This document shows positions 32,716 through 40,154 of a stretch of 40,154 bases of DNA, in pieces. The notes beneath the pieces are model-generated. The model saw only the letters and a list, made by a program, of their open reading frames with translations. It had not been told where the DNA came from and did not search any database. How positions within the stretch are numbered: position 1 is the first letter of the stretch; each line of letters starts with the position of its first letter. Origin of the DNA: Hyphomicrobium sp. (GTDB taxonomy: Bacteria > Pseudomonadota > Alphaproteobacteria > Rhizobiales > Hyphomicrobiaceae); assembly GCA_016793445.1 (NCBI GenBank), contig JAEUME010000004.1, forward strand, positions 1 through 40,154. Direction: 5' to 3'. Position numbers and translations under genes: made by a program.

Positions 32716-34068
32716 CTAGAATTCGTTGATGTCGCGCCCGATCAGTGCCTCGACTTTGACCCGCGCCTTCTCGTATTCTGCACGGGCATTGAGCAGATCG
32801 AGCCGCACATCGAACACTGAGCGCTGCGCGTCGAGAACGTTCAGGAGATCGAACTTACCTTCGTCGTAACCGGTCTTGGTGCGGTCGAAGGCCGTTTGGG
32901 CGACCGGCAGCACGTCGCGCTTCAGGGCCGTCAACTGCGTCGCCGCGACGTCAAGGTCACCAACGGCTTCGATCAAAAACCGCAGCAATTGTTCGCGTGT
33001 CGCCAGCGCATCCGACTGCGCCTTGGCCAAACGGCTTTCAGCAGCGGCAATGTTCCCGTCATTGCGGTCAAATAACGGTAATGGGATCGCCACTGATGCA
33101 ATCAACGCGGTGGATTCGTTCTCATTGAACCGGCGCACGCCTGCGCCAATCCGAAGATCTGGAATCGATTTGGCATGTTCGAGATCAAGCAGGGCAGCCC
33201 GACGGTTCACCTCGTCACTCCAGCGCGCCAAATTCGGGTTGTTGTCTAGGTAGATCTTCAGTGACTCTAACGAGGGAACTCCGCTGCCGTTGCCAAGCCG
33301 GCCGGCCGCCGTCGTGAAATCCGCAGAGTGGGCACCCCACAGGTTCGAGAGCTTGCGCTTCGCAGAATCCAGGCGCGTCTGTTCGGCACGCGCAAGAGCT
33401 TTTGCCCGCGCGGCAGCCACCAGCGCTCGATCGAGCTCAATGGGGCTGGCCTTGCCGGCTTTGACCCGGGAATCGACGCTCGCACGGGTCTTCTCAGCAA
33501 TCGTTACGAACTCGCCGAGGACTTTCACCCGCTCTTGAGCGGTCAAAACATCAACAAAGGCCTGGGCGGCGATCGTCGCCATTTGCGTACGCACAGTCTC
33601 GTAATCCCAACCGGCAAGCGAGGTATCGAGCTGTGCCGCTTGCAGTCGTTTGAAGCGTTTGTCGCCTAGTTCAATGAGTTGGATAAGACTCGCGGTTTCC
33701 TCGGCCACATTGAAGTCGCGCTTATCCTTGGAGCCGCCGAAGTTCTCGATTTCCAGGAGCAGCTCGGGGTTAGGGCGCCGCGAAGATTGGAACTCTTCAC
33801 CCTGGCGGGCTTCGATTTCCTGGAAGGCGGCGCGCACGGATGGATTGTGGGCCAGCGTCCGGCTGACCGCGTCCCGCAAGGTCAGGCGCTTCTTGAAGCC
33901 AAGCTCGACTCGCTCGCTTGCGGGAACAACCGGCTCAGCAAGGGTGCCGGCGGAAATCTCCATTTCCGTGGTCCATCCCTTCTCGTCCTGGGCGGTCGCA
34001 TGATGCACAGCCGCCGAAGCGGCAAACAACACGACCAGCCCGAACCGAATTGAAAAGCCTTCAGCCAT
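32716..34068 (-). CDS. czcC: TolC-family outer-membrane channel, CzcC type
   Basis: The 450-residue protein has a signal peptide (MAEGFSIRFGLVVLFAASAAVHHATA) and two OEP domains. The first begins LTLRDAVSRTLAHNPSVRAAFQEIEARQGEE with the usual ...RRPNPELLLEIENFGG turn; the second begins LEHAKSIPDLRIGAGVRRFNENES and ends LDAQRSVFDVRLDLLNARAEYEKARV, the standard C-terminal helix. It should form the trimeric channel through the outer membrane for CzcBA. The ATG at 34068 is chosen over the 21-codon upstream extension because GGGGG lies 6 nt before it and the signal peptide begins cleanly. First RND structural gene of the operon, 80 bp after the small protein gene. Confidence 0.92.
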   Translation of the reverse strand: MAEGFSIRFGLVVLFAASAAVHHATAQDEKGWTTEMEISAGTLAEPVVPASERVELGFKKRLTLRDAVSRTLAHNPSVRAAFQEIEARQGEEFQSSRRPNPELLLEIENFGGSKDKRDFNVAEETASLIQLIELGDKRFKRLQAAQLDTSLAGWDYETVRTQMATIAAQAFVDVLTAQERVKVLGEFVTIAEKTRASVDSRVKAGKASPIELDRALVAAARAKALARAEQTRLDSAKRKLSNLWGAHSADFTTAAGRLGNGSGVPSLESLKIYLDNNPNLARWSDEVNRRAALLDLEHAKSIPDLRIGAGVRRFNENESTALIASVAIPLPLFDRNDGNIAAAESRLAKAQSDALATREQLLRFLIEAVGDLDVAATQLTALKRDVLPVAQTAFDRTKTGYDEGKFDLLNVLDAQRSVFDVRLDLLNARAEYEKARVKVEALIGRDINEF

Positions 34069-34148
34069 ACTACCCCCAAGCCTCGAATCACGATTTGCGC
34101 CGTCGGCGAGTGTGCCAACGGGCGCAGCCATAATTAGAGTGGGGGGCC

Positions 34149-34616
34149 CTAAATCAGGAGGATAACTGTCCGCAGCGCGGCCATACTTGCGTCTGGAAGG
34201 ACGGCAAAGTCACGCAACAGCGGGGGCCGAACACTTAACTGTCGGCCAATCTGGAAGTTAATCAGCGGAACTATGACAGCAGGCGGATCGCTCGCGTAAC
34301 TAGCTGCCGTTTTGTTATGATGTGCGCCCTGCTGGGCCGCCGTCGACTCGGAAACGAGAGCGAAATCAACGCAAGATGTCTTGCCTTCTGACGAAGCTAC
34401 CGGGTCAAGGCTACCCTGGCCATCATACAAGCCAGCGTGATGGTCCGGGCCATGGGCGAATTCCACCATCCGGTGGCCATCCTGGCCCATACATAGCATT
34501 AACGGCCCGGCCAATACGGTGGCGGGCACGAAAATCAGGAGTAGCAATACCGCAAAGATCCGGTGCAAGCGTCGCATAAGTGTGCTTATAGCCCGTTTTG
34601 TGGAATTTGTTAACAC
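34149..34616 (-). CDS. Small secreted His-containing protein upstream of czcC (CzcI/CopL-like position)
   Basis: The product is 155 residues from the GTG at 34616, or 142 from the ATG at 34577 (MRRLHRIFAVLLLLIFVPATVLAGP). The signal peptide ends about VLAGP; the mature part opens LMLCMGQDGHRMVEFAHGPDHHAGLYDG, has TSCVDFALVSE later, and is otherwise without a known domain. The C and H residues near its front resemble small proteins that I recall as leading czc or cop operons, but homology cannot be shown here. The GTG is supported by AGGGGG 9 nt upstream, a better ribosome-binding site than that of the ATG. Either way it is the likely first gene of the czcCBA transcript. Confidence 0.65.
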   Translation of the reverse strand: MLTNSTKRAISTLMRRLHRIFAVLLLLIFVPATVLAGPLMLCMGQDGHRMVEFAHGPDHHAGLYDGQGSLDPVASSEGKTSCVDFALVSESTAAQQGAHHNKTAASYASDPPAVIVPLINFQIGRQLSVRPPLLRDFAVLPDASMAALRTVILLI

Positions 34617-34698
34617 GACTCGCTACCCCCTGAAAATGGCGCAGCAACCGTGTTGCCTATTTGCAGAGTAGTCCGCGTCGAGCCGTTAGGAGGCCCAT

Positions 34699-35598
34699 GT
34701 GGGCGCTGGCCACGATCACGGGCATGCGACCTCCAACGCCAGCGCGTTGTCCAAGGCGCTGGCGCTAACGGGAACATTCCTGGTGGTCGAGGTCGTGGCC
34801 GGGGTGCTCACCGGCAGCCTCGCATTGATCTCCGACGCCGCTCACATGCTGACCGATACGGCGGGGCTCGCCATTGCCCTCGCCGCCATCAAGATCGGTC
34901 AGCGACCGGCCGACAACCGGCGCACCTTCGGCTATCGGCGTTTCGAGATCTTGGCGGCGGCCTTTAATGCCATCCTGCTGTTCGCGGTTGCCGCGTACAT
35001 TCTCTACGAGGCCTACCATCGGTTCCTCTCTCCGCCAATCATTCAAGCCGTTCCGATGTTGGTCGTGGCCTTCATAGGTCTTCTGGTAAACTTTGCAGCG
35101 ATGCGGCTACTGGCCGACGGGAAAGACTCCAGTCTCAATGTCAAAGGCGCCTATCTGGAGGTTTGGGCCGATATGCTCGGTTCCCTCGGCGTGATGGCCG
35201 CTGCCGCCATCATCTGGCTCACAGACTGGAAGTGGGTCGATCCTATGGTCGCCGTCGCAATTGGCCTTTGGGTTCTGCCGCGAACGTGGCAGCTGTTCAG
35301 CGAAACATTGAACGTCCTGCTGGAAGGGGTTCCGGAGGGCATCGATCTCGACGCCGTGGCTACCAGACTCAAAGCAACCTCCGGGGCAAGTGACGTTCAC
35401 GACTTGCACATCTGGGCGCTAAGCAGTAACGCACCGTCGTTGTCAGCGCATATGGTGATCTCCGATGGCGCGAACGCGGAAACGACACGGTCGGCCGCAG
35501 CTAAGACGCTTTCAGATGAGTTCAAGATTACGCACGTCACCATCCAAACGGAACTGGTAGATTGTCGACTGGAGCGCGACGATCACGGTCTACATTAG
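34699..35598 (+). CDS. czcD: CzcD-type cation diffusion facilitator
   Basis: The 299-residue inner-membrane exporter of Zn, Co or Cd has six membrane segments and a C-terminal domain. The metal site is mostly canonical: TM2 has H49-MLT-D53 (SDAAHMLTDTAGL) and TM5 has E154-VWA-D158 (GAYLEVWADMLGSLG), with Glu replacing His as in many CzcD relatives. The N-terminus has HDHGH. The C-terminal domain has NVLLEGVPEGIDLDAVATRLKA and VHDLHIWALSSN. The start is GTG 34699, five nt after AGGAGG; the overlapping ATG at 34697 is out of frame. It is divergent from the czcCBA operon and would feed metal to the periplasm for CzcCBA to expel. Confidence 0.93.
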   Translation: MGAGHDHGHATSNASALSKALALTGTFLVVEVVAGVLTGSLALISDAAHMLTDTAGLAIALAAIKIGQRPADNRRTFGYRRFEILAAAFNAILLFAVAAYILYEAYHRFLSPPIIQAVPMLVVAFIGLLVNFAAMRLLADGKDSSLNVKGAYLEVWADMLGSLGVMAAAAIIWLTDWKWVDPMVAVAIGLWVLPRTWQLFSETLNVLLEGVPEGIDLDAVATRLKATSGASDVHDLHIWALSSNAPSLSAHMVISDGANAETTRSAAAKTLSDEFKITHVTIQTELVDCRLERDDHGLH

Positions 35599-36023
35599 CC
35601 GAGACCAAGGACCGCAGTCGCCCACACGAGGATCGAAATAAGGGCGGCTTCTCACCCGGTCCTGGCCCCAGCGACGGCGGGACTACGACTATTTTTACAT
35701 GTGGAACCGACGCGCGACGGATCGCTGGCATTAGCCTTGATTTACCTAGTCGCTGACGACCGGCGTCTCGGCCAAATTGAAATAGCTTATACGGCCCTCC
35801 GATGCAGTTTGCCGCTTCCTTCTCCCGCTTTGGCGCGCAGTCGAGGGACGCTTCTGGTCAACGCTGTTCAGCTCCCCCGTAGGTAAACCAACCACCCCAC
35901 CCGTTGTAGCTAATCCGCAACGACTAAGGCTCGTGCATTATCTCCTCCGCAGCGGCCGCTGTGATCTGCCACGAATTACGGTAGCGTTGAGCGGTCTCAC
36001 ACAGTTCAGCAAAGGGGGGCGTG
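35599..36023. other. Intergenic region without a recognisable gene
   Basis: Lower-GC DNA with short, unrelated open frames. A proline/glycine-rich frame near 35640-35700 has no family pattern. No operator was recognised. GGGGGG at 36013-36018 is the ribosome-binding site of the next gene. Confidence 0.5.
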
Positions 36024-36854
36024 GTGAAAAAATCGGCAATGTCAGGAAGAACCACGTTTGCAATTTTGGCTCTGGCGTCATCGCCTGTGAGTGCAGGAAA
36101 CGAGGCAAATTTCGTTCTCTACAACCAAAACGTCCAGACGACGGGTGAACTCGAAGTAGAGTTCCTGTCGGACTTCTCCAACGTTGGTGATGATGAGCCG
36201 AACTACACCGCTCAGATAATCGAACTTGAGTATGGGGCCACCGACCGATGGACTACTGCGCTCTATTTTGAAGGCATGAAAGAACAGGGCGGGGACTATC
36301 AGTTTGGAGGCTGGCGATGGGAGAATCGCTTTCGCGTTTTCGATGACAACGTCTTTCTCAACCCTGTGCTTTACGCCGAGTACGAGCAACTTCAGCCAGA
36401 GCACAAATACCTGTTTGAAGTGGTTGGTCGCGCTGGAGAGGAAGAAGGCGAAGAGGAAGGTACCGAGCACGAACTGGAAACCCGGCTGATCCTCGGCCAA
36501 GACTTGAATGATCGCCTGAACCTCGCGTTTAATTGGATCAACGAAGCGAATTTCGACGATGGAGAATGGGAGTTCGGCTACGCTGCGGGCCTGAACTACA
36601 AGCTGTTTGAAGACGAGAAGCGGCAAGGCTGGGAGGTCAAGGAGTTAATCCTGGGACTCGAGCTCTACGGCGGCTTGGGTGACAGTTCAGAGGGCCTGAC
36701 TGTAAGCGGGAGCGAAACGGCTCAGTACGCCGGGCTAAACCTGAAAACCGAGTTCGCTAATGGCTTTGAATTTGGAATTGGCGGTACCTTCGGGTTGACC
36801 GGTGTAAGCGAGAACGCCCTACTCCGCACAAGCCTCAGCTATGAGTTCGAGTGA
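36024..36854 (+). CDS. Outer-membrane beta-barrel protein (orphan)
   Basis: The 276-residue product starts MKKSAMSGRTTFAILALASSPVSAGN, a signal peptide, and continues with alternating short strands rich in aromatic residues (LEVEFLSDFSNVG, YTAQIIELEYGATDRWTTALYFEG, FGGWRWENRFRVFDDNVFLNPVLYAEY, KYLFEVVGRAGEEEGEEEG, LGQDLNDRLNLAFNW) and a C-terminal TSLSYEFE that ends in Phe followed by one residue, as expected for outer-membrane barrels. I recall relatives near metal-efflux genes. It could be a small channel or a lipid-binding barrel. The start is GTG 36024, six nt after a GGGGGG run; GTG 36021 or ATG 36039 are alternatives. It lies alone 425 bp downstream of czcD. Confidence 0.75.
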   Translation: MKKSAMSGRTTFAILALASSPVSAGNEANFVLYNQNVQTTGELEVEFLSDFSNVGDDEPNYTAQIIELEYGATDRWTTALYFEGMKEQGGDYQFGGWRWENRFRVFDDNVFLNPVLYAEYEQLQPEHKYLFEVVGRAGEEEGEEEGTEHELETRLILGQDLNDRLNLAFNWINEANFDDGEWEFGYAAGLNYKLFEDEKRQGWEVKELILGLELYGGLGDSSEGLTVSGSETAQYAGLNLKTEFANGFEFGIGGTFGLTGVSENALLRTSLSYEFE

Positions 36855-37614
36855 ATGTCCTCCACCGGATCTATAATATTTTGCGACTTGGGATTCTGCG
36901 TGCGGGCATGACGTGACCTGGCCGCATCGCACTCTCCATGTCGAGATAGGACCATCCATTTCTATATTAGGTAAAGATCGGCGAAGGCTTCGGCGAGCCC
37001 TACTTAGCTGCAATCGTGACTGTGCTGACCGGCGGGAACCTACAGCTGTAATCCGGTGCAGGCTCGCAGCGTCTCAAGGTGCTTGGACAGCAAGTTCATA
37101 GTTGCTAGCGCGAGCGAAGCGGGAAGCTTGCGATGCATCAATCCTTGTGGACATGGGAGAACACCTCCGGAACTTGGTGGCACTAAGTTGATAGACATTG
37201 CTCGCTCAGAGAATAGTCAGCGAGAACAAAGATGGTGCGTTTGCTACACAATCGGTGGCATTCAATACAAGCTTGCACCCGAGGATGTTCGGTAGCGTGC
37301 GGGCAAGGACGCAGCAGCTCAGCGACGCCGGCCTCGTCGTAGGAAGTTCGCTTGGAGATTTGGCTAGCGCGGTGTCTGCATCGACGAACCCGATGTGACT
37401 ACCGGATTTAGGCGGCGAACGCCTCGTCAAGGTGGTGTGCTTTTCATGCCTACTAGCGCGAGTTCTGCCATTCCTTAGTTCCTGGCTGCAATTCCGACAA
37501 TGAAATCTGGTGTTCTAATCGACCGGAGCGAGGGGCCCAATGGCGTCCACCAATGGGTTCATTACACTCAAATAGGAGAAAGCCATCATGGCTAGGACGA
37601 AGGGCGCGCGAGCG
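36855..37614. other. Long intergenic stretch, probably degenerate
   Basis: Short open frames on both strands have no recognisable family and no consistent ribosome-binding site. A plus-strand frame at 37198-37398 (ending SASTNP) is the only one with a protein-like composition. No repeat ends or IS remnants were identified. Confidence 0.5.
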
Positions 37615-37818
37615 TCAAACCAAAAGACGATGAACTACTACTGCCATCACACGGCCGCTTACAAGCACCCTCTGCACGATGGCACGCCTGTCGAGCGACT
37701 TCGGGGGACTCCCCTTCGGATTCCCCGACTGCCCCTTCTGGAAGCAGCTCTCGATCGGCGGATTGCCATAACCAACCGGCTGGACTTCACTCCCATCTGA
37801 ATCCTTTCTTTCGCGCAT
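37615..37818 (-). pseudogene. DUF5681-type gene fragment
   Basis: The 67-residue frame has the DUF5681 start motif (VQPVGYGNPPIESCFQKGQSGNPKGSPP), which normally reads GYG-PP-x-FKKGQSGNPKGRP. After about residue 38 the similarity ends and the rest is unlike the family, which is usually above 100 aa. DUF5681 proteins are common in rhizobia and often beside phage terminase genes; their function is unknown. It overlaps the end of the next upstream frame. I treat it as a fragment. Confidence 0.6.
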
Positions 37819-38068
37819 CGCAATACCTCTTCAAAATTCCGATGATGCGAGACATCGTGTCCCCTTCAAAAGTGGATTTGAGAATCGCGCGTTCGACGTC
37901 CTGCGGCAAACCCTTCGGAATCGTGAATACGCCGCCAGCCGCAGGCGGCGGCAACTTGATCACCTGATACTTCTCGGCCTGCTCAACAACGAACTTGATC
38001 GAGGCAATCGACTTCTCAACAAGCGATTTTCTCGCATGTTGCAAGTGGACCGCCTCGAATGCGGGCAC
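37787..38068 (-). CDS. Hypothetical protein or fragment
   Basis: The 93-residue frame (from GTG 38068) reads HARKSLVEKSIASIKFVVEQAEKYQ, then IPKGLPQDVERAILKSTFEGDTMSRIIGILKRYCDARKKG and ends RWE. The frame is open for another 26 codons upstream to a TAG, including LRSDEGSCRVPAFEA, so the true start may be higher or the gene may be 5' truncated. The helical pattern near the C-terminus with basic residues could bind nucleic acid. I do not recognise the family. It overlaps the DUF5681 fragment, which suggests they belong to one phage-like or accessory unit. Confidence 0.4.
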   Translation of the reverse strand: MPAFEAVHLQHARKSLVEKSIASIKFVVEQAEKYQVIKLPPPAAGGVFTIPKGLPQDVERAILKSTFEGDTMSRIIGILKRYCDARKKGFRWE

Positions 38069-38466
38069 ACGACAAGAGCCCTCGTCTGACCGCAGTGTCT
38101 CTTGACCCTCCTCACATTTCGCGTGGGCGGCCTGCTGACAGGGGGCCTAGCACCCACTTCAATCGGCTCCTCATCGTCTGAGATGGTGCTCATTCGGCAG
38201 CCTCCGATGCTGTTTAGTCTCGGTGGCCTTGATGCGCTGATGGGCAACGGCAGCGAAGGTCTGGCCGGTGTCCTTGAGCACGCTATGCATTAGCCCTCGA
38301 GGATGTTGCCGACATGTTTGTGACACGGTAGCGCTGCACGGCACGCATGGCTGTAATGCAGTGCATTTTCACGATGCCGACTTACTTGAGTGCCCAACTT
38401 CTCAAGATATCAAACCTTTGGTGGGACAATGAAGACCACTAAGCGCGACTGACCACGGAGGTGGCG
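38069..38466. other. Intergenic region
   Basis: No recognisable gene apart from the possible upstream extension of the minus-strand frame ending at 37787. No promoter or repeat could be assigned. Confidence 0.4.
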
Positions 38467-39060
38467 ATGAGCTACGCTGCAAGACGGCTGAAAGATCTAG
38501 CCAATGATCACGGCACATTGACGGACAAGAACGGCGAAAGGTATCGGCTGCGTCCAATCAGGACGACGGACGCTCCGTCTCTGATGCGCGGTTACGATGC
38601 GATGTCCGACCAGTCGAAGTGGTTCCGAATGCTCTATACCGTTCCCCATCTCAGCGAGGATATGGCGGAGCAATTCTGTGCTCCAGATACCGCTCGAGAG
38701 TTGTGTTTCGTGATCGAGGGACAAGGCGAGTTACTAGGTGAAATCCTTGGCGGGGCACGCATCGCTGGAGAGGATGACGGCGTTGCCGAATTCTCCGTAT
38801 CTTTGAGACCAGAAGCACAAACTTTGGGACTCGCCTCCGGCGCATTGGAGGCCGTTCTTCAAGCAGCGCATCGGAAGGGCTTCAAACACGTTTGGGGTAC
38901 TATTGCAGTTCAGAACGCACCGATGATAGCACTGGCCCGAAGACTGGGTTTTAATCTATTGCCGGATCTGGATGATGCATCAATGATCCGCGCGGACATT
39001 GACCTGCCAGTACCGAAATCATTGATCGTCGACGATGATTCCGCCGGCCACACAAAGTGA
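38467..39060 (+). CDS. GNAT-family N-acetyltransferase
   Basis: The 197-residue protein begins MSYAARRLKDLANDHGTLTDKNGERYRLRPIRTTD and shows the GNAT order: a substrate segment (SKWFRMLYTVPHLSEDMAEQFC), beta-strand 4 (VAEFSVSLRPEAQTLGLASGALEAVLQAAHRKG), which is the acetyl-CoA-binding region though the usual Q/RxxGxG/A loop is only partly matched (QTLGLA), and a last strand (NAPMIALARRLGFNLLPD). The MRGYDAMSDQSKWFRM stretch resembles acetyltransferases that follow acyl-CoA synthetase domains. Its substrate is unknown. GGAGG at 38456-38460 lies 6 nt before the ATG at 38467. It is convergent with neither neighbour; both flanking units on the minus strand are phage-like fragments. Confidence 0.8.
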   Translation: MSYAARRLKDLANDHGTLTDKNGERYRLRPIRTTDAPSLMRGYDAMSDQSKWFRMLYTVPHLSEDMAEQFCAPDTARELCFVIEGQGELLGEILGGARIAGEDDGVAEFSVSLRPEAQTLGLASGALEAVLQAAHRKGFKHVWGTIAVQNAPMIALARRLGFNLLPDLDDASMIRADIDLPVPKSLIVDDDSAGHTK

Positions 39061-39237
39061 GCATAGACTTAGTCCAACGGATCGGTCCGGCCAGGCGCCC
39101 ATGCACTGCTCCCCAGTCGGAGACATGCGAACGGGGATTTCGGTTCAGCACTGGCATGCGGTGCAAGCCGGCTCACCGCTTTGATGTCCGCAGACGAGAT
39201 TGTCATACGGTCCGCCGCCCGTGGCAAAGGCCGCCGA

Positions 39238-40038
39238 TCAAATTTCGAAATACTCTTCCGGTCCCGCCCTGTAGGCCGCCAGAAGCGCGGCCTCGTTCTC
39301 CGGTGGCCCCCATTCGGCGTTTTGGTCTTCTATCCGGCGCCGCTGATAGTCCATCGTCCAGACCGCGTACCGTTCCCATTCTTCAGTCGTCATTCTGCGC
39401 GGCGGCCGCGCGGGATGTTGCTTGCCGACTCCGAACAACTCATAGGCCATGATCTTCCGTTCTGGCACCTTGTAGAACGCCGCCTGCGGGAATCCCCATT
39501 CATCGTCCGGTTCTGCGAAATAGCCACAACGAACCTCTTCGTCGTTCATGTGAACAAACGGCTTCTGTTGATACTGCGCGCCAAAGTTATAGGCGCCGAT
39601 ATCCAACATTCGACGAAACAGCGTGACACGGCTATCAATCGCGGGGGCCAGGGCTTCACCTTTGCGACGGGTCATCACGCGGCCACGGGACAGTCGCCAT
39701 TCCTCATCTTCGACCGCGATGGCCGGCAGATTGAGGTGGACCCAAGGCTGTTCGCCCGAAAGTAGATGGCCGCAGAGGTCTTCGTGATGGAGCCGCTGCA
39801 TCACAACGATCACCGCGCCGTTGGTCTTGTCGTTAAGGCGCTGGATGACCTCTGCGTGGAACCACTTGTTGACCGCCCGACGGCGCGGCTCGTCATGAAC
39901 ACGAGCTGGTGCAATAGGGTCATCGATCACGATGAGATCAGCACCGCGGCCGACGAGAAGGCCGCCAACCACGCTGGAGATCCGCTGACCCCCATGCGGA
40001 AGATAAAGATTGCCGTGTCCGACATCAACGCATGTGAG
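39238..40038 (-). pseudogene. Phage terminase large-subunit fragment
   Basis: The frame carries GGQRISSVVGGLLVGRGADLIVIDDPI, with the Walker B-like Asp-Asp, then NKWFHAEVIQRLNDKTNGAVIVVMQRLHHEDLCGHLL and PAIAVEDEEW and AYNFGAQYQQKPF, a sequence order typical of the TerL ATPase core. The Walker A part that should precede it is absent: the frame is closed by TGA at 40039-40041, with only about 22 codons of unrelated character before the core. The C-terminal nuclease domain (acidic RNase H-like residues) is also missing; the last 80 residues (to PEEYFEI) look unrelated. Packaging activity is not expected. The window ends 114 bp further on, so an upstream part may exist outside. Confidence 0.75.
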
Positions 40039-40154
40039 TCAAAACGGGCGGCTTGAGGAACGGAGGGTTTTGAGCTCATCGTAGCCACCTTAGGAGTGGA
40101 CATGAGACAGAAATCCAGACGGCCAGGACCATCGCCAAACGCGTGGCCAGCAAG

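Noticed and set aside
34621..34632. TACCCCCTG resembling half of the CsoR operator before the small protein gene
   Set aside because: Only one half-site is present, and on the minus strand it serves as a good ribosome-binding site (AGGGGG) for the GTG start; no palindrome.
1..40154. CRISPR array, rRNA or tRNA genes, or intact IS elements
   Set aside because: No regularly spaced repeats, no tRNA-like cloverleaf and no transposase frame were recognised by eye.

Overview
The window looks like a chromosomal or mobile heavy-metal resistance island from an alphaproteobacterium, most likely a member of the Hyphomicrobiales (the Hyphomicrobium / Rhodoplanes / Bradyrhizobium kind of relative). The taxon is inferred from gene content: a DUF3141 protein next to DUF305 and FabI, a DUF5681 protein, a cytidylate-kinase-like protein with a BON domain, an FNR/FixK-type box, and GC-rich coding DNA. 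No rRNA, tRNA, CRISPR array or intact insertion sequence was seen.

Left part (244-12611). A divergent CDF transporter and a CsoR-type copper repressor face a P1B-1 copper ATPase (copA). Two CsoR-like palindromes lie in the 74-bp gap between csoR and copA. copA is followed almost without gaps by a tripartite ABC exporter: ATPase, 787-aa FtsX-type permease and HlyD-like adaptor. Next come a DUF3141 protein with a PHA-synthase-like Cys-Asp-His set, a DUF305 protein, an enoyl-ACP reductase (FabI), a DUF2933 protein and an isoprenylcysteine-methyltransferase-like membrane protein. All are on the plus strand, which suggests a copper and envelope-stress operon or two adjacent operons.

Middle part (12882-25213). 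A broken pentapeptide-repeat gene is followed by a MerR regulator (CadR/PbrR/ZntR type) with a textbook 19-bp-spacer MerR promoter. It drives a P1B-2 Zn/Cd/Pb ATPase that overlaps a signal peptidase II gene, as in pbr lead loci, followed by DUF411 and an ACR3/bile-acid-symporter-like permease. A second cluster (18728-20880) encodes small periplasmic or membrane proteins: a Trp/Gly/His-rich secreted protein behind a perfect FNR/FixK box, a half CDF gene, a Met-rich Spy/CpxP-like protein, DUF302, and a SHOCT protein interrupted by an amber codon. Then come a Cj0069-family protein, a YbaK-type deacylase, a frameshifted cytidylate-kinase-like gene, a truncated CBS protein and a multiply frameshifted TPR/alpha-beta-hydrolase pseudogene. 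The stretch 23186-25213 is clearly decaying.

Right part (25292-40154). A secreted TPR protein and two small secreted proteins precede (on the minus strand, so lie downstream of) a czcCBA RND efflux operon that carries an extra small periplasmic HDHG protein after czcA and a CzcI/CopL-like small protein before czcC. A canonical czcD-type CDF gene is divergent from it, followed by an orphan outer-membrane beta-barrel gene. The right end is sparse and holds phage-like debris (DUF5681 protein, a terminase large-subunit fragment) around an intact GNAT acetyltransferase gene.

Together the intact genes cover Cu(I) export (CopA), Zn/Cd/Co/Pb export from the cytoplasm (P1B-2 ATPase, CDFs) and across the outer membrane (CzcCBA), possible arsenite export, and several periplasmic His-, Met- or Cys-rich proteins that could buffer metals. 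All functional statements rest on recognisable motifs and neighbourhood; no database search was run.
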